DNA of 15,982 nt from Phycisphaerales bacterium (lineage in GTDB: Bacteria; Planctomycetota; Phycisphaerae; Tepidisphaerales; Tepidisphaeraceae), in NCBI GenBank assembly GCA_003153655.1, contig PMAK01000076.1, forward strand, positions 7,061 to 23,042, read 5' to 3'. Position 1 is the first letter of the stretch. Each line of letters starts with the position of its first letter. Positions 1 through 6,840 of this stretch are shown here, one piece after another. The translations under genes were made by a program, and so were the position numbers. A model generated the notes under the pieces. That model was given only the letters and a program-made list of their open reading frames with translations, had not been told where the DNA came from and ran no database searches.

Positions 1-172
1 ATCGATGGATGCTCGACCCGGCTGCCTTGTCGCTATGGGATCATGCTCGGCTCCGCGTTCCGGCCACTATCACAACCCGTGCCGTCGCTGAGCCGAGCTG
101 GTCCTGATGGGAGACGGTTGGAGATCGAAGGACTTCGGCTGGTGGGGTTGAGGCCGTATCATCGGCGGCCTA
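1..172. other. Left-edge stretch, no gene assigned
   Basis: No recognisable gene. On the plus strand one frame is open from base 3 to a TGA at 105-107 (34 codons, encoding RWMLDPAALSLWDHARL and more), and another is open from base 1 to a TGA at 217-219. Either could be the 3' end of a gene that begins left of the window. The first is preferred because it ends before the next gene's putative promoter, while the second would overlap that gene by 47 nt. Neither peptide matches a family I know. The rest holds a possible promoter for the gene at 173. Confidence 0.3.
134..162 (+). promoter_or_regulatory. Possible promoter of the serine-hydrolase gene
   Basis: A TATCAT hexamer at 157-162 (5 of 6 to a sigma70 -10) lies 10 nt before the ATG at 173. 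A poor -35 candidate, TTCGGC, sits 17 nt upstream at 134-139. No Shine-Dalgarno is seen. The predicted transcript start, about 168-170, would leave only a few untranslated bases. Support is the spacing pattern shared with other leading genes in the window. Confidence 0.35.
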
Positions 173-1309
173 ATGCCGCGAACCGTTCATCAATTTCCGA
201 AAACCACCGCGGTTATTGAAACCGGGCGGTTGGAGAAGCTGCATCTGGGGGCGCAGCTATATGTTTCCCGCGATGGGCAGACATTGGCGGATGCGGCGTT
301 TGGGGAGGCGCAGGCCGGCGCTCGGATGACGCCCGATTCAATTCCGCTTTGGTTGTCAGCCGGCAAACCCATAGCGGCGGTGGCGATTGCGCGGTTCTGG
401 GAATCGGGGCAATTGGATTTGGATGATGCGGTCGTCCGGTTCATCCCTGAATTTGCCGCCAAGGGAAAACAGGGTGTGACGATTCGGCATTTGCTGACGC
501 ATACGGCGGGGATTCGGTGGGTGGAGTGGTCGGAATCGTGGGATACGACGATAGCGCAAATCTGTGATGCTCCGCTGGAGCCGCGATGGATTCCGGGGCG
601 GACGGCGGGGTATCACCCGTTTACCACTTGGTACATTTTGGGGGAGATCATTCGCCGACTTGATCCGGGTCATCGTTCGTACGAAAAGTTTGTAGCGGAG
701 GAAATCTTCCGGCCATTGGGGATGACGGATTGTTTTTTTGCGTTATCAGCGGAGACCTACAGGAATCTTGGTAGCCGGATTGCTCCGATTGAAGTGACGA
801 GCCAATCGAATGCGCGGCGGGCATCGTTTGATACCGAATCGGGGTGCGCGATTTGCCTGCCCGGCGCGAGCGGTCGCGGGCCGGCTCGGGAGCTTGGGCG
901 GTTTTATGAAATGTTTATCGCGCGCGGGAGGCCGCTTTTGACGCCGCAAAGCGTTGAGGCGATTTCCGCTCGGCATCGCAGCGGGATATTCGACATTACA
1001 TTCAAACATATCATCGACTGGGGGCTTGGCGTTATCGTTAATTCGGCGCAATACGGCGATTCGGTCCCCTATGGCTTTGGCCCGCATGCGTCTCCCCGCG
1101 CGTTTGGGCACGGCGGCAATCAATCATCCATGGCTTTGGTGGATCCTGAATATGGGTTGGTTGTGATCGTGATCTTCAATGGAATGTCGGGGGAGGAGGC
1201 TCATCAGAGGCGGATGCGGGCGACGCTTGGGGCCGTGTACGAGGACATGGGGTTGGGGAAACCAGAAATCCGAAACCCGAATGACGAATCAAATCCCAAA
1301 TCCGAATGA
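173..1309 (+). CDS. Serine hydrolase, beta-lactamase family (class C / esterase-like)
   Basis: Predicted serine hydrolase with the penicillin-binding/beta-lactamase fold, 378 residues. The nucleophile motif SxxK is S62-A-G-K65. A second catalytic Tyr is likely Y147 in AGYHPF, where the usual Tyr-x-Asn reads Tyr-His-Pro. The third motif is HGG at 313-315 in FGHGGNQS. The substrate could be an ester, amide or D-amino-acid peptide and cannot be told from sequence. There is no signal peptide, so it probably acts in the cytoplasm, unlike true beta-lactamases. The gene is alone on its strand and converges on a glycosyltransferase gene. Its last 16 residues or so (KPEIRNPNDESNPKSE) and its stop codon lie in a palindromic repeat and are not part of the enzyme fold. 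ATG start chosen; a -10-like TATCAT lies 10 nt upstream. Resistance to beta-lactams should not be inferred. Confidence 0.85.
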   Translation: MPRTVHQFPKTTAVIETGRLEKLHLGAQLYVSRDGQTLADAAFGEAQAGARMTPDSIPLWLSAGKPIAAVAIARFWESGQLDLDDAVVRFIPEFAAKGKQGVTIRHLLTHTAGIRWVEWSESWDTTIAQICDAPLEPRWIPGRTAGYHPFTTWYILGEIIRRLDPGHRSYEKFVAEEIFRPLGMTDCFFALSAETYRNLGSRIAPIEVTSQSNARRASFDTESGCAICLPGASGRGPARELGRFYEMFIARGRPLLTPQSVEAISARHRSGIFDITFKHIIDWGLGVIVNSAQYGDSVPYGFGPHASPRAFGHGGNQSSMALVDPEYGLVVIVIFNGMSGEEAHQRRMRATLGAVYEDMGLGKPEIRNPNDESNPKSE

Positions 1310-1381
1310 CCGAATTGGTTTTGTTTCGGGTTTCAGTCATTGGGGATTGATTCGGTATTCTGGTTTCGGATTTCTGGTTTC
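1258..1381. repeat. Imperfect palindromic intergenic repeat at a convergent junction, copy 1
   Basis: The arms 1258-1276 and 1363-1381 are a perfect 19-bp inverted repeat (GAAACCAGAAATCCGAAAC and its complement). Pairing continues inward with mismatches for roughly 20 more bases per arm. The element lies between two convergent genes and contains both stop codons: TGA at 1307-1309 for the plus gene and TGA at 1335-1333 for the minus gene. Each arm reads in the same phase, giving KPEIRNPNDES on one strand and KPEIRNQNTES on the other. A second copy is at 15175-15276. It could act as a bidirectional terminator or RNA-stabilising stem; that is inference. Similar peptide tails are, from memory, common in planctomycete and metagenomic annotations. 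Confidence 0.85.
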
Positions 1382-3219
1382 AGCTCTATCCCAAAGTACG
1401 TCTGCGAAAACCGTCTAAGTTCCGGCAAATCCGGCCACGCCATCGCGTCCTTCGGCATTCCCGCGAGCCATGCTTGTTCGATGGATTGATTTGGATCGCT
1501 GGTGTCCACGTCGAAGACGGTTTTGTAATGCAATCGGGACATGGGAATCTGGTACCAGAAGACGGCAGCGTCGCCGACGAGATCGATGGATTGATTGTCT
1601 TTCAACTGGCGCGTGTCGAGCATGGAAATGCCTTCGAGATTTTCGCGGCCGATGAGGGCGACGGTGACATGATCGAGTTTCAAATATTTACCCATCTTGT
1701 AGATGAGCATCGAGCACGAAAAACAGGCGATGGCGAGCGCGGCCACCAAGCCGACCGCCACGAAATCTTCGTATTGCACGATCAGGAGTGCGCTGATTGG
1801 AATCGCGATCACCATGAAGCGGCTTTGCAGATGGGTGAAGCAGAGCCAAAAGCCACTCTGAGTAAGGAGCAGGGTTGCGAGGCAAATTGTGGTTCGGTTT
1901 TTCCGCGCCAACACAACGGCTGCGACCGCGAGGGGGAGCAGAACGTAGCCATATCTCCAATCAGCTAAGACTTGCTCCCACAGCGCGGCGAGCCGGCCTG
2001 TGGCGGAACGATGATCTTTATCCGGCCAATAGGCTTCTCGCCAACGCTCGACCTGCACATTGCTGAAATGCGCTTTGCCTAGAACGCTCATTGCCTCGGG
2101 AAAAACAGGGTTGCCGGCCCATTTCCAATTGCGGATGAGCCAGGGGGAGAGAGCGAGCAATGCGACCAGAATATAGATGACGCAACCGGCGATTAGATTT
2201 CGCCATGCTGCGCGGCGTCCGATCAAGACAACAATTGGAACGCCAGCAAAGATCAACGGGACAACCGACAACTTTGTTCCGGCCGCGAAACCTGCCATCA
2301 ATCCGGCGATGAGAAATTCGCGAACGCGCGATGCGCGAATTGCCCAGCCGATGGCGAGGATTCCGAAGAGGAGCGTGCCGCCTTCGTTGTAGGCGACGGG
2401 TGCGAGGAGGCCTGTCCATGGGACGGCGACGGTTAGAAGCCCGGCCGCGATTCCGCGTTTGCCGCCGCCGGCCAGGCCGTAGACGGCCCATGCGGCCGCG
2501 GCGCACATTGCCGCGTGCATCAGTTGAGCCAGGTACATGGACGCCCATGGCGCCCACGATCCGCCGTGGAGATGCATCGCGAGCAGGTATTGCATTTCGA
2601 CATTGAACGGGAAATACGAAAAGACGTTGTGATGCAACGGGATGATTCGTCCCGCTTCGTACCATTCGCGGGGAATTTGCAGGTGATATTCCAGCACGTC
2701 GTAGCCGTTGGGTTCATCTCCCCAGAGGATTCCGGGCGGGAAAAAAGCCGCGAGGATGACGACGCCCGCAACTGCCGCGGCGGCGATCCATGCGAATCTC
2801 CAGCCAGCCGGCTCGGCGAGCCAGGGCGTCACGTTCCATTTTTTTCCGCGGATGTAGAGGACGGCGATGCCGATCATCGCGCCGATTCCGATTATTCCGC
2901 TGGCCCATGCGTGATTCAGTAAGCCTGCGAGTCCCAATCCGAGGATTGCGAGGCTTGTCATGCCGATGCCGAGGGCGACGCAGGTTGCGCCGGCGAGACT
3001 TGTGATGACCATTTCGCGCGGCTTCAGGATTCTCCACGCGATCCATCCGAATCCGCCGACGGAGATCAGCCAGAGTATTGCGCATCCGCCGTCCTGCATG
3101 AGGCGGTAGTTGGCGAGTTGCCAGGAGGGGCCGGCGAGCCCGAAGAATAGTGCGAGGAAAACGATCGCGCCGGCGATAATGGCGGCTGCGCGAGATTTGA
3201 GAATTGCGGCGAAGGTCAC
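1333..3219 (-). CDS. Multi-pass membrane glycosyltransferase-like protein (GT-C/GT39-like)
   Basis: Integral membrane protein of 628 residues with about twelve hydrophobic segments. These include 14-34, 46-63, 70-125 (several), 142-162, 225-250, 302-335, 342-360, 425-460 and 468-506. It has the look of dolichyl- or undecaprenyl-phosphate-sugar-dependent GT-C enzymes: a loop after an early TM segment with acidic residues (WGDEPNGYDVLEYHLQIPREW, 166 onward), and a late LQSRFMVIAIP segment with the Arg before a helix. Sugar donor and acceptor are unknown; lipid, glycan or protein glycosylation are all possible. Translation starts at a GTG (3219-3217) that overlaps the hemA stop in GTGA, so it is probably translated by coupling to hemA, an unexpected partner. 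The C-terminal tail from about residue 614 (KPEIRNQNTESIPND) and the stop come from the palindromic repeat. Family placement is moderate; the membrane topology is clear. Confidence 0.75.
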   Translation of the reverse strand: MTFAAILKSRAAAIIAGAIVFLALFFGLAGPSWQLANYRLMQDGGCAILWLISVGGFGWIAWRILKPREMVITSLAGATCVALGIGMTSLAILGLGLAGLLNHAWASGIIGIGAMIGIAVLYIRGKKWNVTPWLAEPAGWRFAWIAAAAVAGVVILAAFFPPGILWGDEPNGYDVLEYHLQIPREWYEAGRIIPLHHNVFSYFPFNVEMQYLLAMHLHGGSWAPWASMYLAQLMHAAMCAAAAWAVYGLAGGGKRGIAAGLLTVAVPWTGLLAPVAYNEGGTLLFGILAIGWAIRASRVREFLIAGLMAGFAAGTKLSVVPLIFAGVPIVVLIGRRAAWRNLIAGCVIYILVALLALSPWLIRNWKWAGNPVFPEAMSVLGKAHFSNVQVERWREAYWPDKDHRSATGRLAALWEQVLADWRYGYVLLPLAVAAVVLARKNRTTICLATLLLTQSGFWLCFTHLQSRFMVIAIPISALLIVQYEDFVAVGLVAALAIACFSCSMLIYKMGKYLKLDHVTVALIGRENLEGISMLDTRQLKDNQSIDLVGDAAVFWYQIPMSRLHYKTVFDVDTSDPNQSIEQAWLAGMPKDAMAWPDLPELRRFSQTYFGIELKPEIRNQNTESIPND

Positions 3220-4556
3220 GCTTTATGCGCGGAGGGGTCGCCATCCGCTCCATCCGTGGCCGTTTTTCCTGGGATTTGATCTTCCAAATTCAGGCGGAAG
3301 AGTTGTTGCACCGCGTGGAGGTATTGCGACATCGCAGCATGATCGGGATCGCTTCCGCGGAGGGCCTGCACGGGATCGTGCAATAATTTATTGACGATGC
3401 GGCGGGTGAGGTCTTCCAGTTGCCGCTGATCCTGCGGCGAGACGTTGGAGAGCTTGCCGATGATGCGATCGAGTTCCTCGCGCGCGACTGCGTGGGATTT
3501 TTGATAGAGCTGATCGATAAGCGGGCCCATCATGCGGGCACGGTTCCAGGCGACGAATTCGCGGACCTCGCGATCGACAATTTCATTGGCCGCTTCGACG
3601 GCTGCTGAGCGCTGGCTCCGCGTTGCCATCACGGCCTGCTGAAGATCGTCCATGTTGTAGAGATAGACGTTTTCGATTTTCGCTACGTCGGCGGCCACAT
3701 CGCGCGGGACTGCGATATCGATGAGGAAGACCGGGCGATAGCGGCGTTTGCGCATCACGGATTCGAAGAGGGACCGCGTGATGATCGGCTGGGTTGAGCC
3801 GGTGCCGCTGACGACGATATCCGACGCGGCGAGATATTCGGCGAGGTTTTCCATGGGCACGGCTGAACCGCCGAACTCGCGGGCGAGGGCATCGGCCTTG
3901 GTTGGGTTGCGGTTGCAGACCAGCAATTTTCCCGGCTTGAGGGCAGCCATGTTGGCGAGCATGAGGCGGGACATTTTTCCGGCGCCGATGCTCAGAACGG
4001 TTTTATCGGAGAAGACATCAAAGATGCGGCGGGCATATTCGATGGCGACGGTGGCGACGGATGTGCGGCCTTCGCCGAGAGAGGTCTGGGTCATGACCTG
4101 CTTTGCCACCGCGGTTGCGCGCTGGAAAAGCGGATGCAGCATCGGCCCGGTTGTGCCTGCTTCGCGGGCGGCGTCGTAGGCTTCGCGCACCTGGCCGAGG
4201 ATTTGGGTTTCGCCGAGCACCATCGAATCGAGCGATGATGCGACGGAGAAGAGATGCGTGATGACATCTCGCTCGCTTTTTTCGTAGAGGTTGGATTGGA
4301 ATTCGTGGAGCTTTAGGCCGCGGCTTTGGCCGAGGAATTCGACGAGTTCCTGCTGCTTGGGATGGCCGTGGGTTTGGCGGGCGACGTATAGCTCGACGCG
4401 GTTGCATGTTGAAAGAAGAACCGCTTCGCAGTCGGTGAATTTTTGGCGAAGGCCCGTCAGGGCTTCATGCCGTTGCGGCGGAGTGAAGACGAGCTTTTCG
4501 CGCAGGTCTAGCGACGCGGTTGTGTGGTTCAGTCCCAGGACTATCAGTCGCTGCAT
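3216..4556 (-). CDS. hemA: Glutamyl-tRNA reductase
   Basis: Catalyses NADPH-dependent reduction of glutamyl-tRNA(Glu) to glutamate-1-semialdehyde, the first committed step of C5 tetrapyrrole synthesis. All 446 residues fit the family. The N-terminal catalytic domain has LGLNHTTAS at 7-15 and the nucleophile C51 in LSTCNRVELY. SMVLGETQILGQV at 111-123 is the usual signature. The NADPH-binding domain has the glycine motif IGAGKMSRL at 190-198 and LIDIAVPRDV at 278-287. A helical dimerisation domain follows to about residue 424 (PVQALRG, LFRLNLED). The last 20 residues are a polar, probably disordered extension. The ATG at 4556 gives the standard start. It lies 6 nt after the HemX-like gene, and its stop overlaps the next gene's GTG. 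Expected downstream partners such as hemC are absent from this operon. Confidence 0.97.
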   Translation of the reverse strand: MQRLIVLGLNHTTASLDLREKLVFTPPQRHEALTGLRQKFTDCEAVLLSTCNRVELYVARQTHGHPKQQELVEFLGQSRGLKLHEFQSNLYEKSERDVITHLFSVASSLDSMVLGETQILGQVREAYDAAREAGTTGPMLHPLFQRATAVAKQVMTQTSLGEGRTSVATVAIEYARRIFDVFSDKTVLSIGAGKMSRLMLANMAALKPGKLLVCNRNPTKADALAREFGGSAVPMENLAEYLAASDIVVSGTGSTQPIITRSLFESVMRKRRYRPVFLIDIAVPRDVAADVAKIENVYLYNMDDLQQAVMATRSQRSAAVEAANEIVDREVREFVAWNRARMMGPLIDQLYQKSHAVAREELDRIIGKLSNVSPQDQRQLEDLTRRIVNKLLHDPVQALRGSDPDHAAMSQYLHAVQQLFRLNLEDQIPGKTATDGADGDPSAHKA

Positions 4557-4562
4557 CGATCG

Positions 4563-5405
4563 TCACCGCCCGCCGGGCATATATAGAACCGCGAGCATCG
4601 TCGCGAATATTAGAACGAATCCAACGATGCTGAGCATCGCCGACTTTCGGCCGCGGACGGCCGGGGTGATCGGCGTGTGCAGGGCGATCGCGTAAACGAC
4701 CCAGACCGTGAACGCGAGGATCACTTTGGGGCTGGTCATCCAGTGCGGCCCGAGTTCGGTTTTTGATCCGCGCTCGAGGATTTCGATCAGGCCGGTCACG
4801 ATTCCGACGGTTAATAGAGCAAATCCGAAGCTGAGCGCCCAATCGGCGAGGTTTTCTAAGCGTTCGAGACTTCCCATCGGGGATGCGCCGACCAGATTTT
4901 TTCGCCGGAGTTTGGCGCTGGCGATGAGATACATTGTGCCGACTCCGGCGGCGACGCCGAAGGCTGCTACGCCGCCGAATGTGCTCATGCGATGGGCGAG
5001 GCGCCAGAGTTCATTTGGCTGATAAGCGCCGGGTTTTATTTCTCCAAACAATCCGGCGGCGGCGAGCATTAGGACTGCGATGGGCATGAGGAACCAATCC
5101 AGCCCGGGAATGGGCCTGGCCCGCTGAACATAAAGCGTGAAGCCGACGAGTGCCACCGCGAGGGCGAGGAGGGCTTCGAAATTGTCTTCGATGGGAAGCC
5201 AGCTTCGGCGATTCCATGCGTGCCAGATCAGGGCTGAGAGGGCGAGGCAGATTGCGAAATAGGCCATGGATTTGGCGGTGAGGCGGAGGGTGTTGTTGGG
5301 TTTCCAGAGGCGGGCGAGGGAGATTCCGCCGCCGATGAGGAGCAATGCCACGGCTCCCCAGAGGAGGGCGAACTGGCCGGCGTTTGGGGGCATGGGGGCG
5401 GTCAT
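4563..5405 (-). CDS. HemX/CcsA-family membrane protein (cytochrome c assembly-like)
   Basis: Integral membrane protein of 280 residues with about eight hydrophobic segments (12-31, 45-62, 76-93, 104-120, 141-162, 188-210, 228-246, 256-275). It resembles the heme-handling CcsA/HemX superfamily. Candidate heme-ligand histidines are H138 (LAHRMSTFGG) and H243 (ALHTPIT). The Trp-rich WGxxWxWD core of true cytochrome c synthases is not present; the matching stretch reads GPHWMTSPKV (219-228). That favours the HemX type, which in Bacillus affects the cellular level of glutamyl-tRNA reductase, over a cytochrome c ligase. Position directly upstream of hemA (6-nt gap) supports this. The ATG at 5405 overlaps the stop of the upstream gene (ATGA). 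A true CcsA-like role cannot be excluded. Confidence 0.85.
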   Translation of the reverse strand: MTAPMPPNAGQFALLWGAVALLLIGGGISLARLWKPNNTLRLTAKSMAYFAICLALSALIWHAWNRRSWLPIEDNFEALLALAVALVGFTLYVQRARPIPGLDWFLMPIAVLMLAAAGLFGEIKPGAYQPNELWRLAHRMSTFGGVAAFGVAAGVGTMYLIASAKLRRKNLVGASPMGSLERLENLADWALSFGFALLTVGIVTGLIEILERGSKTELGPHWMTSPKVILAFTVWVVYAIALHTPITPAVRGRKSAMLSIVGFVLIFATMLAVLYMPGGR

Positions 5406-6049
5406 CTTTGGGTCTCGAATTCGGGAAGGTCGGTGAATTTTTCGCGGAGCCAGGTTCGGAGTCCGGTTGTTCCGCCGGATTGAAGGGCGGCTGCGGCGTC
5501 GTTTGTGGCGAGGGCGCGGAAGATTTCGCGGCGGCGAGCGATTGGCAAGCCGCTTTGTTTGATGAGCGGGCGAAGCTGTTTCATCGCTTCGGCGAGTTTG
5601 ACCCAGTCATCGGTAACTACTCCGGCCATCGCGTCGCGCAGGGCCGCGGCGAGCGTGGGGGAACCGCCGGCGGAGACTGCGACGGTGATGGGGCCGCACC
5701 GGAGGAGGGCTGGGGAGATGAAATCGCCGGGTTCATCTTCTTCGCCGTCGCCGCGCTGGACCCAGATTCCCCGCTGCTTTGCTTCTGCGACGACCGTGTC
5801 GTTGACGGCGGTGGAATCGGTGGCGGCGAAGACGAGTTCGACGCCGGCGAGATCGACGGGTTCAAAATTACCGATTTTTCGTTCGACCTCCGCGGGGAAC
5901 TCGCGGACGAATTTCGGGGCGACGGCCAGGATGGATTTCCCGCCGGCGGCGAGGATGCCGGAGGCTTTTCGGGCGGCGACCGCCCCACCGCCGACGATGA
6001 GGACTCGCCGGTGGGCAATATTCAGGAAAATGGGATAGAGGTCGGGCAC
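5402..6049 (-). CDS. Precorrin-2 dehydrogenase / sirohydrochlorin ferrochelatase-type protein (siroheme synthase N-domain, SirC/Met8-like)
   Basis: NAD-dependent oxidation of precorrin-2 to sirohydrochlorin, possibly with iron insertion, on the way to siroheme. The 215 residues match the CysG N-terminal/Met8p module alone; no uroporphyrinogen methyltransferase domain is attached. The Rossmann motif is VLIVGGGAVAARKA (16-29), followed by VFAATDSTAVND (73-84) and a small helical C-terminal part (SAGGSPTLAAALRD, 126-139). The catalytic Asp of the family normally sits in an NVxD stretch; here the equivalent region is WVQRGDGEEDEPGDF (96-110). That makes D101 the best candidate and adds about two acidic residues. 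The GTG start at 6049 has no Shine-Dalgarno but a TAGAAT hexamer 9 nt upstream. First gene of the four-gene tetrapyrrole operon; its stop overlaps the HemX-like start. Confidence 0.9.
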   Translation of the reverse strand: MPDLYPIFLNIAHRRVLIVGGGAVAARKASGILAAGGKSILAVAPKFVREFPAEVERKIGNFEPVDLAGVELVFAATDSTAVNDTVVAEAKQRGIWVQRGDGEEDEPGDFISPALLRCGPITVAVSAGGSPTLAAALRDAMAGVVTDDWVKLAEAMKQLRPLIKQSGLPIARRREIFRALATNDAAAALQSGGTTGLRTWLREKFTDLPEFETQR

Positions 6050-6058
6050 AACCGGGAG

Positions 6059-6087
6059 ATTCTATCGCTGGAGGGGGATTGTTGCAC
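6059..6087 (-). promoter_or_regulatory. Possible promoter of the tetrapyrrole operon
   Basis: On the minus strand a TAGAAT -10 (6064 down to 6059, 5 of 6) lies 9 nt before the GTG start at 6049. A weak -35, GTGCAA (6087-6082, 3 of 6), sits at 17-nt spacing. The predicted start of transcription, about 6052, would leave almost no leader. No ribosome site is seen. Confidence 0.4.
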
Positions 6088-6113
6088 TGATTGAGGGGAA
6101 GAGGGGAATGTGA

Positions 6114-6127
6114 CCGCGAAGACGCGG
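6114..6127. repeat. Small GC-rich hairpin in the divergent intergenic region
   Basis: CCGCG-AAGA-CGCGG forms a perfect 5-bp stem with a 4-base loop, inside a stretch (6112-6139) with the 'CGCGAAG' phrase repeated. It looks like a degenerate dispersed repeat between the divergent siroheme and toxin genes. No function assigned. Confidence 0.3.
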
Positions 6128-6152
6128 AGGTCGCGAAGGGGGATTTGCCCGG

Positions 6153-6182
6153 TTGACAAGATGCGAATTTGGTGGCTATCTT
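6153..6182 (+). promoter_or_regulatory. Promoter of the toxin-antitoxin module
   Basis: A perfect TTGACA (6153-6158) is followed, 18 nt later, by TATCTT (6177-6182, 4 of 6). The transcription start predicted at about 6189-6191 coincides with the GTG codon proposed as the toxin start, so the message may be leaderless. An ATG at 6161 in the same frame lies inside this promoter and is therefore less likely to be the start. Confidence 0.55.
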
Positions 6183-6190
6183 ATTCTTTG

Positions 6191-6459
6191 GTGCGATATC
6201 GCTGGAACGACTGGAATGTGGGGCACATCGCCGATCACGGAATATCGCGCGACGACGCGGAGTGGGGGGGTAGACCGGGGCGAGGACTCCATACCCGCAG
6301 ATCGTCGGCATGGGTAAAAGGCTGGTGATCGGACAGACGCGCCACGGAACCTATATGCAAGTCATTTATGTCTTGGACGATGATGCGAGCGCGTACGTCC
6401 TACATTGCCGTCCGCTCAATGACTCGGAAAAACGTCGTTATCGCAGGAGAACAAAATGA
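6191..6459 (+). pseudogene. BrnT-like toxin gene, frameshifted
   Basis: Reads as a BrnT-family (RNase-type) toxin in two frames. From GTG 6191 the first frame gives MRYRWNDWNVGHIADHGISR and DDAEW. From about 6280 the second frame gives GARTPYPQIVGMGKRLVIGQ, then TYMQVIYV and the typical ending CRPLNDSEKRRYRRRTK. The second frame has a TAG at 6271-6273, so the shift must fall after it. One missing base in the GGGG at 6277-6280 would join the halves into an 89-residue protein, the normal family size. The second frame ends in a TGA overlapping the antitoxin ATG (ATGA, 6456-6459), good evidence that it is the real end. This is either a genuine inactivating mutation, a read error in a G run, or (less likely) recoding. 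An ATG at 6310 could at most start a 49-residue C-terminal fragment. Confidence 0.75.
6445..6450 (+). promoter_or_regulatory. Shine-Dalgarno site of the antitoxin
   Basis: AGGAGA lies 5 nt before the ATG at 6456, inside the toxin's last codons. It is one of the few clear ribosome-binding sites in the window and would allow the antitoxin to be translated independently of the broken toxin frame. Confidence 0.65.
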
Positions 6460-6761
6460 GCAAAACAATGAAAAAATATTGGGAGATGAACAAGGCTGAA
6501 TTGGCCGAGGCGACCAAGGAGTTTGATCGCGAATTTATCGCGGATAAGGCGCGTCCAATGACGCCGAGTGAGCGTAAGGAAGAACAGCGGGCGCGACGGC
6601 GTGGTCGTCCGCGTGTAGGAAAGGGGGCTCAGAAAATCCATATTACGCTGGAGCGCGGGTTGGTTAAGGAAGCGGATAAATTGGCCAGGGAGAACGGCTG
6701 GGGCCGATCGGAATTGATCGCAAGGGCCTTGGCAGCGGCGATTGGCCGGAAGGCGGGTTGA
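6456..6761 (+). CDS. Ribbon-helix-helix antitoxin (partner of BrnT-like toxin)
   Basis: A 101-residue, highly charged protein. Residues 1-40 are polar and helical (AELAEATKEFDREF), a plausible toxin-binding arm. Residues 43-57 are a basic linker (SERKEEQRARRRGRPRV). Residues 59-97 form a ribbon-helix-helix DNA-binding unit: strand AQKIHITLE, helix GLVKEADKLARENG, helix SELIARALAAAI. Antitoxins of this kind neutralise the toxin and repress their own promoter as dimers. The gene starts in an ATGA overlap with the toxin stop and has its own AGGAGA site. It appears intact although the toxin is frameshifted, so it may now be a solitary repressor. The toxin-first order fits BrnT/BrnA modules; the antitoxin subfamily is inferred from context and fold only. 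Confidence 0.8.
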   Translation: MSKTMKKYWEMNKAELAEATKEFDREFIADKARPMTPSERKEEQRARRRGRPRVGKGAQKIHITLERGLVKEADKLARENGWGRSELIARALAAAIGRKAG

Positions 6762-6765
6762 TAAT

Positions 6766-6808
6766 TTGATGAGATAGTTAGGACTGATTCTCCGAAGAAA
6801 TTCATCAA
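6766..6808 (+). terminator. Weak hairpin after the antitoxin
   Basis: TTGATGA (6766-6772) and TCATCAA (6802-6808) can pair over a 29-nt loop, followed by a short T-containing stretch (GCCTTTATTC). The stem is only 7 bp and the loop is long, so this is a weak candidate terminator. Confidence 0.25.
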
Positions 6809-6829
6809 GCCTTTATTCAAATCGATTGC

Positions 6830-6835
6830 TAGTAT
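6830..6835 (+). promoter_or_regulatory. Possible -10 element of the DUF488-mtnP operon
   Basis: TAGTAT (4 of 6 to TATAAT) lies 5 nt before the GTG at 6841. No -35 is recognisable. It fits the window-wide pattern of a -10 very close to the start codon, but on its own is weak. Confidence 0.3.
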
Positions 6836-6840
6836 CGGTT

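Noticed and set aside
173..1309. Antibiotic-resistance beta-lactamase
   Set aside because: Only the fold motifs are present; no signal peptide and a Tyr-His-Pro in place of Tyr-x-Asn. A general serine hydrolase is safer.
1474..1968. Plus-strand open frame of 164 codons opposite the membrane glycosyltransferase
   Set aside because: Antisense to a continuous membrane-protein frame; no motif and no promoter.
5345..6094. Long plus-strand open frame (249 codons) opposite the siroheme gene
   Set aside because: It is the antisense of well-supported genes; its Gly/Asp/Glu-rich composition is what the complement of an Ala/Ser/Pro-rich coding strand gives, and it crosses the end of the HemX-like gene.
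6161..6163. ATG as start of the toxin gene
   Set aside because: It lies between a perfect TTGACA and its -10 partner and would add residues not typical of the family; GTG 6191 fits both promoter and family start better.
6264..6273. Programmed -1 frameshift on the 7-G run in the toxin
   Set aside because: Slipping back one base there puts TAG in frame immediately, so it cannot produce the downstream half.
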